Below, one piece after another: positions 39,467 through 47,802 of a DNA stretch of 64,000 bases. The position numbers were made by a program, and so were the translations under genes. Each line of letters opens with the position of its first letter. Position 1 is the stretch's first letter. Source of the DNA: Actinomycetospora straminea (GTDB lineage: Bacteria > Actinomycetota > Actinomycetes > Mycobacteriales > Pseudonocardiaceae). The notes under the pieces are model-generated. The model had not been told where the DNA came from. It worked only from the letters and a program-made list of their open reading frames with translations, and made no database searches. The stretch covers positions 372,001-436,000 of the forward strand of contig NZ_JAQZAN010000002.1 in NCBI RefSeq assembly GCF_028737255.1, given 5' to 3'.

Positions 39467-41820
39467 TGGCCGCCGCCGACCCCGCGATGACCGCAGACCA
39501 CGGGCCCGCCAGCGGCACCCCGGTGCGCCGCAAGGAGGACGCGCGCCTGCTCACCGGGCGGGGCCGCTTCGTCTCCGACCTCGCGCTGCCGCGGATGCGT
39601 CACGTCGCGTTCGTGCGCAGCCCCGTCGCCCACGGGCGGATCACCGGCGTCGACACCGCCGAGGCGCTCGAGGTCGAGGGCGTGTCCGCGGTGTTCACCG
39701 GCGAGCACCCGGCGATCGGCCCGGTCGCGATGCGCGCGCAGTCGGCGCTGCCGGGCTACGTCGAGACCGACCAGCCACCGCTGGCGCGCGGCAAGGTCCG
39801 CTTCGCCGGAGAGGCCGTCGCCGCCGTCGTCGCCACCGACCGCTACGTCGCCGAGGACGGCGCCGAGGCCGTCGTCGTCGACTACGAGCCGCTGCCCCCG
39901 ACGGTCTGCGCGTGGGCGGAGCCGGCGCACCCCGTCCACGACGAGGCGCCCGACAACCTGCTGCTGTCGCGGACCTTCCGTGCGGGCGACGTCGACGCCG
40001 CGCTCGCGGACGCGCACGTCGTCGTCGACCGGGAGCTCACCACCAACCGCCATGGCGGCAACCCCGTCGAGTGCCGGGCCGGCGTCGCGCGCTACGAGGC
40101 CGCGGACCGGAAGCTGACCTTCTGGTCGGGCACCCAGGTGCCCTGGATCGTGCGGACCCAGCTCGCGGAGCTGCTCGACCTGCCCGAGGGCAACATCCGG
40201 GTCATCGCCCCCGACGTCGGTGGCGGGTTCGGCGTCAAGGCCGTGCTCTACCCCGAGGACGTCGCGCTGTGCCTCATGGCCATGGCGATGCCCGGCACCG
40301 CGCTGAAGTGGGTCGAGGACCGCGTCGAGCACCTGCTCGCGGCCACCCACGCCCGCGACCACCGCTACGTCCTGCGCGCGGGGTTCGCCGCCGACGGTGA
40401 GCTGCTCGCCGTCAAGGCCGACGTCTGGTGCAACGCGGGCGCCTACTCCGTCCACCCGTGGACCGCCGGCATCGAGCCCCTCATGGCCGGCGGCCTGCTC
40501 ACCGGCCCCTACAAGCTCGCGGACTACGAGTGCACCGTGCGCGGGGTCGCCACCAACACCAGCCCGTCCGGCCCGTACCGCGGCGTCGCCCGGCCCTCGA
40601 CGGTGTTCGCGATGGAGGCGCTGATGGACTCCGGCGCCCGGGCCCTGGGGATGGACCCGATCGCCCTGCGCCGCCGCAACCTCATCCTCCCCGCCGACGT
40701 CCCCTACCGGATGCCGTCGCGCCTGGTCGACGACTCCGGCGCCTACGAGGCCTGCCTCGACCGGGCCGTCGCGACGTTCGACCTCCACCGCTGGCGCGGC
40801 GAGCAGGTGCGCCGCCGTCGCGACGGCGGCCGGCCGCTCGGCATCGGCGTCGGGATCTACAACGAGCTCACCGGCCTGGGTCGCGCCGCGTCCGCCGGGC
40901 CCCGCATGGCCTTCCGGACCGGCCACGACGCCTGCACCGTGCGGATCAACCCCGACGGCGCCGTCACCGTGTTCTCCGGCGTGACCTCCCAGGGCCAGGG
41001 TCTCGAGACGACGATGGCGCAGGTCGTCGCGGACGCGCTCGGCGTCGACTACGGCGACGTCGAGGTCCGCATCGGCGACACCGACCAGTCGCTGTGGGGC
41101 TTCGGGGCCTTCTCCTCCCGCCAGGCCGTGATCGGCGGCGGCGCCGCCCACCTCGCGGGCGAGCACGTCCGCGGCAAGGCCCTCGCGCTCGCCGCGGCCC
41201 TCAAGGAGGCGCCGGTCGAGGAGCTGGACCTGCGCGGCGGGCAGGTGTACATGGCCGGCCAGGCGAAGCCGATCATCTCGCTGGCCGAGGTCGCGAAAGT
41301 GGCCTACCTGCAGTCCGACCGCCTGCCCGAGGGCTTCGAGCCCGGCCTGGAGGGCACGAAGTTCTACGACCCGATCCGCGGCGCGTTCGCCGCCGGCGCC
41401 CAGATCGCCGCCCTCGAGTTCGACCCCGCCACCGGCGAGATCGGCATCCTGGACTGGGTCTGCGTCGAGGACGCCGGCCGGATCGTCCACCCCGTGATCG
41501 TCGACGGGCAGATCGCCGGCTCGATCGCGCAGGGCATCGGTGGCGCCATGTACGAGCACCTCGTCTACGACGACGCCGGCAACCTCTCCACCGGCACCCT
41601 GCTCGACTACCTCATGCCCACCGCCGGCGAGATCCCCGAGCTGCGCATCGGCCACGTCAGCACCCCGGCGGCCAACCCGACCGGGGTCCGCGGCGTCGGC
41701 GAGGGCGGCACGCTCGCCCCGAACGCCGTGGTGGCCGGGGCGCTCGCCGACGCCCTCGGCGTGGAGATCGACGACCTGCCCGTCACCCCGGCGCGGGTCT
41801 GGGAGCTGGTGCACCCGTGA
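39466..41820 (+). CDS. Molybdenum hydroxylase large subunit (xanthine dehydrogenase / CoxL-like, not CO dehydrogenase)
   Basis: The 784-residue protein starts at ATG 39466; ATG 39487 is an alternative. It has RRKEDARLLTGRGRFVSDL at the N-terminus, DVGGGFGVKAVLYPEDV, and the C-terminal GVRGVGEGGTLAPNAVV, whose Glu is the catalytic base of molybdenum hydroxylases. The active-site loop near residue 370 is GPYRGVARP, not the AYRCSFR of true CO dehydrogenase, so hydroxylation of an organic substrate is expected. It works with the FAD and iron-sulfur subunits that follow with overlapping starts. The cofactor would be molybdopterin cytosine dinucleotide. Confidence 0.92.
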   Translation: MAAADPAMTADHGPASGTPVRRKEDARLLTGRGRFVSDLALPRMRHVAFVRSPVAHGRITGVDTAEALEVEGVSAVFTGEHPAIGPVAMRAQSALPGYVETDQPPLARGKVRFAGEAVAAVVATDRYVAEDGAEAVVVDYEPLPPTVCAWAEPAHPVHDEAPDNLLLSRTFRAGDVDAALADAHVVVDRELTTNRHGGNPVECRAGVARYEAADRKLTFWSGTQVPWIVRTQLAELLDLPEGNIRVIAPDVGGGFGVKAVLYPEDVALCLMAMAMPGTALKWVEDRVEHLLAATHARDHRYVLRAGFAADGELLAVKADVWCNAGAYSVHPWTAGIEPLMAGGLLTGPYKLADYECTVRGVATNTSPSGPYRGVARPSTVFAMEALMDSGARALGMDPIALRRRNLILPADVPYRMPSRLVDDSGAYEACLDRAVATFDLHRWRGEQVRRRRDGGRPLGIGVGIYNELTGLGRAASAGPRMAFRTGHDACTVRINPDGAVTVFSGVTSQGQGLETTMAQVVADALGVDYGDVEVRIGDTDQSLWGFGAFSSRQAVIGGGAAHLAGEHVRGKALALAAALKEAPVEELDLRGGQVYMAGQAKPIISLAEVAKVAYLQSDRLPEGFEPGLEGTKFYDPIRGAFAAGAQIAALEFDPATGEIGILDWVCVEDAGRIVHPVIVDGQIAGSIAQGIGGAMYEHLVYDDAGNLSTGTLLDYLMPTAGEIPELRIGHVSTPAANPTGVRGVGEGGTLAPNAVVAGALADALGVEIDDLPVTPARVWELVHP

Positions 41821-42662
41821 AGTGCCCCCCGTTCGACTATCACCGCGCGACGAGCGTCGCCGACGCCGTGGACGCCCTGCAGGCCGCCGGCGACGAGGGC
41901 AAGATCCTCGCCGGCGGCCAGAGCCTCGTCCCGGTCCTCGCGCTGCGCCTGGCCCGCCCCGCCGTCCTCGTCGACGTCAACCGCATCCCGGGGCTGGCCG
42001 GCCTCGAGCGGCGCGACGGGGTGCTGCACGCGGGCGCCCTGGTGCGCCACCTCGCGCTCGCCGACCAGCGTCAGCACCCGCTCGCCGCCGAGGCCGCCCG
42101 CTGGATCGGGCACACCGCCATCCGCAGCCGCGGCACGCTGGCCGGCAGCCTCGCGCACGCCGACCCCGCCGCCGAGCTGCCCGCGGTACTGCGCGCCTGC
42201 GACGGCGCGGTGCAGGTGGCCGGGCCGTCCGGCACACGGCGACTGCGGGCCGACGAGCTGTTCGTCGGCGCGCTGCAGAGCGCCCTCGCGGACACCGAGA
42301 TGATCACCGGCGTCGAGCTGCCGGTGCCCGACGCGTGGGGGTTCGCCGAGTTCGCCCGCCGCCACGGCGACTTCGCCGTCGTCTCCGTGGCCGCGGCGCG
42401 CTTCGGCGAGCGGGTGCGGATCGTCGTCGGCGGCGTCGCCGGCGTGCCCCACCTCGTCGACGCCGGCGACCTCGCCACGGTGGACGGGGACGTCTCCGAC
42501 GACCGGGTCACGCTCCTCGCCGCGGCCGCCGCCGACGACGTCGACCCCGCCTCCGACCTGCACGGCAGCGCCGGCTACCGCCGCGCGCTCACCGAGCAGA
42601 TGACCCTCCGGGCGCTCGCGGACCTCGCCGGGCACCTCCGTCCCGTCCGGGAGCCCGCATGA
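41817..42662 (+). CDS. Molybdenum hydroxylase FAD-binding medium subunit
   Basis: GTG 41817 overlaps the large-subunit stop (GTGA) and gives 281 residues. FAD motifs are AGGQSLVPVLALRLARP near the N-terminus and AIRSRGTLAGSLAHADPAAELP in the middle, as in CoxM/XdhB proteins. It transfers electrons from the iron-sulfur subunit to the final acceptor. Confidence 0.93.
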   Translation: MKCPPFDYHRATSVADAVDALQAAGDEGKILAGGQSLVPVLALRLARPAVLVDVNRIPGLAGLERRDGVLHAGALVRHLALADQRQHPLAAEAARWIGHTAIRSRGTLAGSLAHADPAAELPAVLRACDGAVQVAGPSGTRRLRADELFVGALQSALADTEMITGVELPVPDAWGFAEFARRHGDFAVVSVAAARFGERVRIVVGGVAGVPHLVDAGDLATVDGDVSDDRVTLLAAAAADDVDPASDLHGSAGYRRALTEQMTLRALADLAGHLRPVREPA

Positions 42663-43138
42663 AGATCACCGTGACGGTCAACGGCGAGCGCCACCGCCTC
42701 GACGTCGAGCCCCGCCGCACGCTGGTCGACGCGCTGCGCGACGACCTGGGCCTGACCGGCACCCACGTCGGCTGCGAGCACGGCGTGTGCGGTGCCTGCA
42801 CGGTGCTCGTCGACGGCGAGCCGGTGCGCGCGTGCCTGATGCTCGCCGTGCAGGCCGACGGCGCGTCCGTGGCGACCGTCGAGGGCCTCGCGGGCGACGA
42901 CGGCACCCTGCACCCGCTGCAGGAGGCGTTCTCGCGGTGCCACGGCCTGCAGTGCGGCGCCTGCACCCCCGGGATGCTCATGACCGCCGTGCACCTGCTC
43001 GACACCGACCCCGACCCCGGCCGCGAGACGATCCGCGCCGAGATGTCGGGCAACATCTGCCGCTGCACCGGCTACACGGGCATCGTCGACGCCGTCGCCG
43101 AGGCCGCCCGGCGCCGTGTGACGTCGGAGACGTCCTGA
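42659..43138 (+). CDS. Molybdenum hydroxylase iron-sulfur small subunit
   Basis: The 159-residue product overlaps the FAD subunit gene (ATGA). It has the plant-type [2Fe-2S] motif GCEHGVCGACTVLVDG with a distal Cys (VRACLML) and the second cluster motif QCGACTPGM...CRCTGY. This is the standard two-cluster CoxS/XdhC-type subunit and it completes the enzyme. A clear hairpin follows the stop. Confidence 0.95.
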   Translation: MKITVTVNGERHRLDVEPRRTLVDALRDDLGLTGTHVGCEHGVCGACTVLVDGEPVRACLMLAVQADGASVATVEGLAGDDGTLHPLQEAFSRCHGLQCGACTPGMLMTAVHLLDTDPDPGRETIRAEMSGNICRCTGYTGIVDAVAEAARRRVTSETS

Positions 43139-43159
43139 CGCTCACGAGCCCGGCGCCCC

Positions 43160-43186
43160 CGACCCGTGTCCTCCGGACACGGGTCG
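43160..43186. terminator. Bidirectional hairpin after the molybdenum hydroxylase operon
   Basis: Arms CGACCCGTGTCC (43160-43171) and GGACACGGGTCG (43175-43186) are a perfect 12-bp repeat with a three-base loop, between convergent genes. Confidence 0.75.
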
Positions 43187-43211
43187 ACCCACCGGTCCGC
43201 CGGTCCTCTGC

Positions 43212-43652
43212 TCAGCAGCCCTCGGCCAGCGCGGCGAGCCGGTCCAGCGAGGCCGCGAGGCGCTCGGACGTCGTCGCGCGGGCGCGTCGGAAGCGGCCCT
43301 CGTCGGTGAGGTCGGTCCAGTCGTAGGTGTGCGTGACCGCCGTCCGGTCCGCGGCGAGCGGCTCGAGCTCCCAGCGCCACAGGTGCCCCGGCGGCGGCGA
43401 GCCCGGCTCGGCGGGACGCCAGGCGAGCCGGCGGCCCTCCTCGAACTCGACGACGTGGTTCTCCCGCACCTCGCCCATCGTCAGCCGCGTGCGGAAGACG
43501 TCGCCGACGGCCCGGACGCGCTGGTCGTCGGCGGCCTCGGCGAGGTTCTCGTTGCCGTCCCACAGCGGCTGGCGGGCCGGGTCGGCGATCAGCTCGAAGA
43601 TCGTCGCCGCCGAGGCGGCGACCTCGCGGCGCGCGCTCACCACCCGCGACAT
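43212..43652 (-). CDS. SRPBCC-family protein (START/polyketide-cyclase fold)
   Basis: The 146-residue protein begins MSRVVSARREVAASAATIFELIADPARQPLWDGNENL, the usual SRPBCC entry, and has a helical end ATTSERLAASLDRLAALAE. The fold binds hydrophobic ligands; function unknown. Its ATG overlaps by one base the stop of a 24-codon open frame upstream. Confidence 0.82.
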   Translation of the reverse strand: MSRVVSARREVAASAATIFELIADPARQPLWDGNENLAEAADDQRVRAVGDVFRTRLTMGEVRENHVVEFEEGRRLAWRPAEPGSPPPGHLWRWELEPLAADRTAVTHTYDWTDLTDEGRFRRARATTSERLAASLDRLAALAEGC

Positions 43653-43726
43653 CAGGCGCGTCCCGCCGCGTGGGCGGTGGCGGGCGAGCGGCCCTCGGGG
43701 TGCGGGTGCGCCACCACGGACTCCAT
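43652..43726 (-). CDS. Possible 24-residue leader peptide
   Basis: ATG 43726 opens a 24-codon frame (MESVVAHPHPEGRS...) whose TGA overlaps the SRPBCC start as TGATG. The tight coupling is the only support; no strong ribosome site or known family is seen. It could be a translational leader or chance. Confidence 0.25.
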   Translation of the reverse strand: MESVVAHPHPEGRSPATAHAAGRA

Positions 43727-43761
43727 CGGGTCACCCTATCCCCGGTGCCGCACGCCGCCCG

Positions 43762-45084
43762 TCAGCTCCCGGCGCCGGGGATCCACGACGTGCCCGCCAG
43801 CGGCACCCGCGCCATCGCCGCGGCCTCGATGGTGAGCGCGACGAGGTCCTCGGGCTCGAGGTGCTGGACGTGCGCCTTCCCGCAGGCCCGGGCGAGGGTC
43901 TGGGCCTCCATGGTCAGCACGCGCAGGTAGTTCGCGACGCGGCGCCCGCCCTCGACGGGGTCGAGACGGCTCGCGAGCTCCGGGTCCTGCGTGGTGATCC
44001 CGGCGGGGTCGCGGCCGTCCTGGAAGTCGTCGTAGTAGCCCGCCGCGGAGCCGATCGCCTCGTACTCCGCGGCGTACTGCGGGTCGTTGTCGCCCAGCGC
44101 GATGAGCGCCGCGGTCCCGATCGCGACGGCGTCCGCGCCCAGGGCCATCGCCTTCGCGACGTCCGCGCCGGTGCGGATCCCGCCGGAGACGATCAGCTGG
44201 ACCTTCCGGTGCAGCCCGAGCTCCTGCAGGGCCGCCACCGCCTGCGGGATGGCCGCGAGGATCGGGATGCCGACGTGCTCGATGAACACCTCCTGGGTGG
44301 CCGCCGTGCCGCCCTGCATCCCGTCCACCACCACGACGTCCGCGCCCGCGGCCACGGCGAGCTTGACGTCGTAGTACGTGCGGGTCGCGCCGACCTTGAC
44401 GTAGATCGGCTTCTCCCAGTCGGTGATCTCGCGCAGCTCACCGATCTTGATGGTCAGGTCGTCGGGCCCGGTCCAGTCCGGGTGCCGGCACGCCGAGCGC
44501 TGGTCGATCCCCGCCGGCAGGGTGCGCATCTCGGCGACCCGGTCGGAGATCTTCTGCCCGAGCAGCATCCCGCCGCCGCCCGGCTTGGCGCCCTGCCCGA
44601 GGACCACCTCGATGGCGTCGGCGGCCCGCAGGTGGTCGGGGTCCATCCCGTACCGGCTGGGCAGCAGCTGGTAGACCAGCGTCGTCGACTCGCCGCGCTC
44701 CTCGTCGGTCATGCCGCCGTCGCCGGTGGTGGTCGACGTGCCCACCTCGGACGCGCCCCGGCCCAGCGCCTCCTTGGCCTGCGCCGAGAGCGCGCCGAAG
44801 CTCATGCCGGCGATGGTCACGGGGATGTCCAGGTGCAGCGGCCGTGTCGCGTGGCGGTCGCCGAGCACGACGTCGGTGTCGCAGCGCTCGCGGTAGCCCT
44901 CGAGCGGGTAGCGCGACATCGACGCGCCGAGGAAGAGCAGGTCGTCGAAGTGCGGCACCGCGCGCTTGGCGCCCCACCCGCGGATGTCGTAGACGCCGGT
45001 GCGCGCGGCGTGCTGGATCGCGGCGATGGACGCCCGGTCGAACGTCGCCGACTCGCGCAGGCCCCGCTCCGAGGGATCCCTCAT
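43762..45084 (-). CDS. mgsC: N-methylglutamate synthase subunit C (FMN glutamate-synthase domain)
   Basis: The 440-residue protein matches the FMN-binding synthase barrel of glutamate synthase, with VTIAGMSFGALSAQAKEALGRG, GAKPGGGGMLLGQKIS and SGGIRTGADVAKAMALGADAVAIGTAALIALGDND. I see no cysteine run for a [3Fe-4S] cluster of the kind in full glutamate synthase. Together with the amidotransferase and GXGXG subunits upstream it forms N-methylglutamate synthase, which makes N-methylglutamate from methylamine equivalents. The gene begins directly after the mgsB stop. The alternative is a GlxD-type protein of unknown role; gmaS and mgdABCD nearby decide for the methylamine pathway. Confidence 0.88.
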   Translation of the reverse strand: MRDPSERGLRESATFDRASIAAIQHAARTGVYDIRGWGAKRAVPHFDDLLFLGASMSRYPLEGYRERCDTDVVLGDRHATRPLHLDIPVTIAGMSFGALSAQAKEALGRGASEVGTSTTTGDGGMTDEERGESTTLVYQLLPSRYGMDPDHLRAADAIEVVLGQGAKPGGGGMLLGQKISDRVAEMRTLPAGIDQRSACRHPDWTGPDDLTIKIGELREITDWEKPIYVKVGATRTYYDVKLAVAAGADVVVVDGMQGGTAATQEVFIEHVGIPILAAIPQAVAALQELGLHRKVQLIVSGGIRTGADVAKAMALGADAVAIGTAALIALGDNDPQYAAEYEAIGSAAGYYDDFQDGRDPAGITTQDPELASRLDPVEGGRRVANYLRVLTMEAQTLARACGKAHVQHLEPEDLVALTIEAAAMARVPLAGTSWIPGAGS

Positions 45085-45825
45085 CTAGTACGTCCCCGAG
45101 TGCTCGCTGGTGAAGTGGTAGAGGCCGCGGGCCGAGCCGTAGCGGCGGAACTCCCGGAGCTGCTGGTCGCCGTGCTCGAACCCCGCCGCGGCGAGCAGCT
45201 CGGCGAGCTCGGCCCGGTGCTCGTCGCGCATCTCCTTCTCGACGCAGTCGGCACCGAGCGCGCCCACCGACCCGCGCACGTAGAGCCGCGCCTCGTAGAT
45301 CGAGTCGCCGAGCCCGTCGCCGGCGTCGCCGCACACGACCATCCGCCCCGCCTGGGCCATGAACGCACTCATCGGGCCCACCGACCCGCCCACGACGATG
45401 TCGATGCCCTTCATCGAGATGCCGCAGCGCATCGACGCCGAGCCCTCGACGACCAGCAGCCCGCCGCGCCCGGTCGCGCCGGCCGACTGCGACGCGTCCC
45501 CGCGGACCCGCACGGTCCCGGACATCATGTTCTCGGCGACGCCGTTGCCCGCCGAACCGTCGACCACGACGTGCGCCAGCTGGTTCATCCCGGCGCAGAA
45601 GTAGCCGGCGTGCCCGCGGACGTGCACGTCGATCTCGTCGTGGACGCCGGCCGCGATCGAGTGCGCGCCGTGCGGGTGGAGCACCTCGTAGGACGTCGCG
45701 GTGGGCCGGTGGAGCTCGGCGTTGAGCGACCGGACGGTCGCGGTGGCGAGGTCGACCGTCACGGTGTGGGCGGTGCTCGTTGCGGTCTCGCGAGCCTCGG
45801 CCTCGGCGCGGCTCAGCGCTGCCAC
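45085..45825 (-). CDS. mgsB: N-methylglutamate synthase subunit B (GXGXG domain)
   Basis: GTG 45825 lies inside the end of mgsA (13-base overlap), giving 246 residues. The central region is a right-handed beta-helix with repeated glycine motifs: VRGHAGYFCAGM, VVDGSAGNGVAENMMSGTVRVRGDA, GATGRGGLLVVEGSA, VGGSVGPMSAFMAQAGRMVVCGDAGDGLGDS. This is the GXGXG domain of glutamate synthase as a stand-alone subunit. Its role is structural within the N-methylglutamate synthase complex. Confidence 0.88.
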   Translation of the reverse strand: MAALSRAEAEARETATSTAHTVTVDLATATVRSLNAELHRPTATSYEVLHPHGAHSIAAGVHDEIDVHVRGHAGYFCAGMNQLAHVVVDGSAGNGVAENMMSGTVRVRGDASQSAGATGRGGLLVVEGSASMRCGISMKGIDIVVGGSVGPMSAFMAQAGRMVVCGDAGDGLGDSIYEARLYVRGSVGALGADCVEKEMRDEHRAELAELLAAAGFEHGDQQLREFRRYGSARGLYHFTSEHSGTY

Positions 45826-46706
45826 GTGTACACCCGGCCGGGGTCGGGCTCGAAGATCCGGGCCTCGTCGATGCCGGGCAGGTCGGCCAGCGCCCGGAAC
45901 TCCGAGGCCATGGCCACCCAGCGCGGGTGCTCGGCGATCACCGCGGGCTTGCACGCGATCTCGTCGCGGACCACCGCGAACCCGTCGGCGGTGGTGACGA
46001 GCAGCGTGTAGAAGCCGTCGAACGTCTCCCCGAGGCGCAGCAGCGCCTTCTCGAGGTCGTCGCCCTCGGCGAGGCACGCCGCCACGAACCGCGCGCCGAC
46101 CTCGGAGTCGTTCTCCGAGTCGAACGCCGTCCCCCGGCGCTGGAGCTCGCGGCGGACGGTGGCGTGGTTGGAGAACGACCCGTTGTGCACCAGGCACTGG
46201 TCGGCGCCCACCGAGTACGGGTGGCAGCCCTCCGGGTTGATCGCCGACTCCGTCGCCATGCGGGTGTGGGCCAGGCCCTGCCAGCCGGTGACGTCGCGCA
46301 GCCCGTAGGTGCGGGCGAGGTCCCGGGGGTGGCCCGCGCCCTTGTAGACGACGAGGTCGGTGCCGCTGCCGACGACCAGCGCGTCCGGCGCGGCCGCGGA
46401 CACCGCGGCGACCAGCGCGTCGACGGCGACCGGCGCGGTGAGCACCGTCGTGTCCCCCGCCGCCTGCGCGCACACCGCGGGCGCGCCCGGCAGGAGCCCG
46501 CCGACGGTGGCCGCGAGGTCACCGGGGGCACGCAGCACCGACACGGCCGCGTGGCCCGGCGGGGTGCGCTCCTCGTCGCCGTAGACGGCGATGCCCACCG
46601 AGTCGGGCCCGCGCTCCGCGACGCCGCCGAGCATGTCGTCGAGCAGGCGTCCCAGCACCGGGTGCAGCGCGGGGTCGCGGAGGTGGAGACCGATGATGCC
46701 GCACAC
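45813..46706 (-). CDS. mgsA: N-methylglutamate synthase subunit A (class II glutamine amidotransferase)
   Basis: The start must be GTG 46706, because removal of the initiator then exposes Cys2 (V-CGIIGLHL), the N-terminal nucleophile of class II amidotransferases; GGAAGG lies upstream. The 297-residue protein also has GLAHTRMATES and CLVHNGSFSNH, typical of the glutaminase site. In this pathway it would act on gamma-glutamylmethylamide and pass methylamine to the FMN subunit. It is separated from the GntR gene by a hairpin and a dyad operator, so it probably has its own promoter. Confidence 0.88.
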   Translation of the reverse strand: MCGIIGLHLRDPALHPVLGRLLDDMLGGVAERGPDSVGIAVYGDEERTPPGHAAVSVLRAPGDLAATVGGLLPGAPAVCAQAAGDTTVLTAPVAVDALVAAVSAAAPDALVVGSGTDLVVYKGAGHPRDLARTYGLRDVTGWQGLAHTRMATESAINPEGCHPYSVGADQCLVHNGSFSNHATVRRELQRRGTAFDSENDSEVGARFVAACLAEGDDLEKALLRLGETFDGFYTLLVTTADGFAVVRDEIACKPAVIAEHPRWVAMASEFRALADLPGIDEARIFEPDPGRVYTWQR

Positions 46707-46757
46707 GGGGCTCAGCCTTCCTGCGTCGTGAGGGAGCACCGCGACGGCCCGGCGCAT

Positions 46758-46776
46758 TGGTCCGGTGAGAGGACCA
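46758..46776 (-). promoter_or_regulatory. Dyad operator candidate upstream of mgsA
   Basis: TGGTCC-N7-GGACCA is a perfect 6-base inverted repeat, about 52-70 bases upstream of the mgsA start. It is the only symmetric element between the terminator hairpin and mgsA and may be bound by the FadR-type regulator at 46851-47579. Confidence 0.45.
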
Positions 46777-46798
46777 TCGAGGGCCACGATAGGAGACC

Positions 46799-46825
46799 GA
46801 CGCCGCGTCGTGTCAAGGCGGCGTC
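46799..46825 (-). terminator. Hairpin after the FadR-type regulator gene
   Basis: GACGCCGC (46799-46806) and GCGGCGTC (46818-46825) pair perfectly around 11 bases, 26 bases beyond the regulator stop. It would separate the regulator transcript from mgsABC. Confidence 0.5.
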
Positions 46826-46850
46826 ACCGGCCGCGTCGGGCGGGCGGCGG

Positions 46851-47579
46851 TCACACCGGGCTCCACGCCACCTCGTCCGCCCCGTCCTCGGCGCCGAACA
46901 CGATGATCCTCAGTTGCCGCCGCGTCCCCTCCAGGTGCGCGCGCATCGCCGCCGACGCGGCCGCCGCGTCGCCCGCCGCGACCGCCTCGTAGATCGCCTG
47001 GTGGTCGCGCAGCGTCTCCTCGACGGGCTCGCGGAACGGCAGGAGGTCACGGGGGCTGAACAGCTCGCCGCGCGCCGACTCGACCGCCTCCTCCAGGCGC
47101 TCGTTGCCCGCGGCCCGGGCGAGGGCGACGTGGAAGCGGGAGTCGGCCTGGCGGAACGCGGTGCGCCCGATGACGTCGTGCAGCGCGAGCACCGCCTCGC
47201 GGACCGGGGCGAGCCCGACGGCGGTGTGCCGGCGCGCGGCCAGCGCCGCCGTCTCGGTCTCCAGGGCGATCCGGAAGTCGATGATGTCGTCCATCTCGCC
47301 GGCCTGGGCGCGCATCCGGGCCCGCCACGCCTCGGCCGGGCGGTGCAGCTCGGTGACGTAGGTGCCGCCGGTGGAGCCGCGGCGGACCTCGACGTAGCCG
47401 TCCTCGCGGAGCTGGCGGATCGCCTCGCGCAGGCTGATCCGCGCGACGCCGAGCTGCTCGGCGAGCTCGCGCTCGGCGGGCAGGCGCTCGCCGGGGCTGA
47501 CGTCGCCGCGGTGGATGCGCATGCGCAGGTGGTCCGCCACGGCCTGGGCCAGCGTCGTGGAGGAGACCTGCCGGGCCAT
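46851..47579 (-). CDS. FadR-type GntR regulator of the methylamine genes
   Basis: The 242-residue protein has a GntR winged helix (LAQAVADHLRMRIHRGDVSPGERLPAERELAEQLGVARISLREAIRQLREDGYVEVRRGSTGGTYV) and a helical FCD effector domain with DSRFHVALARAAGNERL and ETLRDHQAIYEAV, whose His residues usually bind a metal. It lies between mgsABC and the divergent gmaS-mgdABCD operon, so it is the natural controller of both. The ligand may be methylamine, gamma-glutamylmethylamide or N-methylglutamate. Confidence 0.88.
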   Translation of the reverse strand: MARQVSSTTLAQAVADHLRMRIHRGDVSPGERLPAERELAEQLGVARISLREAIRQLREDGYVEVRRGSTGGTYVTELHRPAEAWRARMRAQAGEMDDIIDFRIALETETAALAARRHTAVGLAPVREAVLALHDVIGRTAFRQADSRFHVALARAAGNERLEEAVESARGELFSPRDLLPFREPVEETLRDHQAIYEAVAAGDAAAASAAMRAHLEGTRRQLRIIVFGAEDGADEVAWSPV

Positions 47580-47666
47580 GGTCGGAGGCTACCCCGCACG
47601 TCACGGTGCGTGTCCGGACGAGGGAGCGCCCCGCGTCCCGCCGTGGCCGTGACGGGAGCGACGGGG

Positions 47667-47710
47667 TTGACACCCTTCGGCGGGGCCGTGAATGGTTCTC
47701 GGTCCAGACC
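47667..47710 (+). promoter_or_regulatory. Predicted gmaS promoter with overlapping dyad
   Basis: TTGACA (47667-47672) is followed after 18 bases by AATGGT (47691-47696), then by the palindrome GGTC-CA-GACC (47701-47710) near the expected start of transcription. This is a good place for repression by the divergent GntR protein. Confidence 0.4.
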
Positions 47711-47802
47711 TTGATCGGGCGGGAGCGTGCCGACGCGACCGTCGCGGGACGGGACACCGGAGGACCGACACGGTCGTCGGCCGTCACGAGCGAGGAGGCG
47801 GC

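Noticed and set aside
39466-43138. Carbon monoxide dehydrogenase coxLMS
   Set aside because: The active-site loop is GPYRGVARP and lacks the Cys-bearing AYRCSFR motif of form I CO dehydrogenase; a general molybdenum hydroxylase is the safer call.
43762-46706. Ordinary glutamate synthase split into three genes
   Set aside because: The three proteins are stand-alone domains, the FMN subunit lacks the iron-sulfur cysteines, no small subunit is present, and gmaS-mgdABCD lie beside them.
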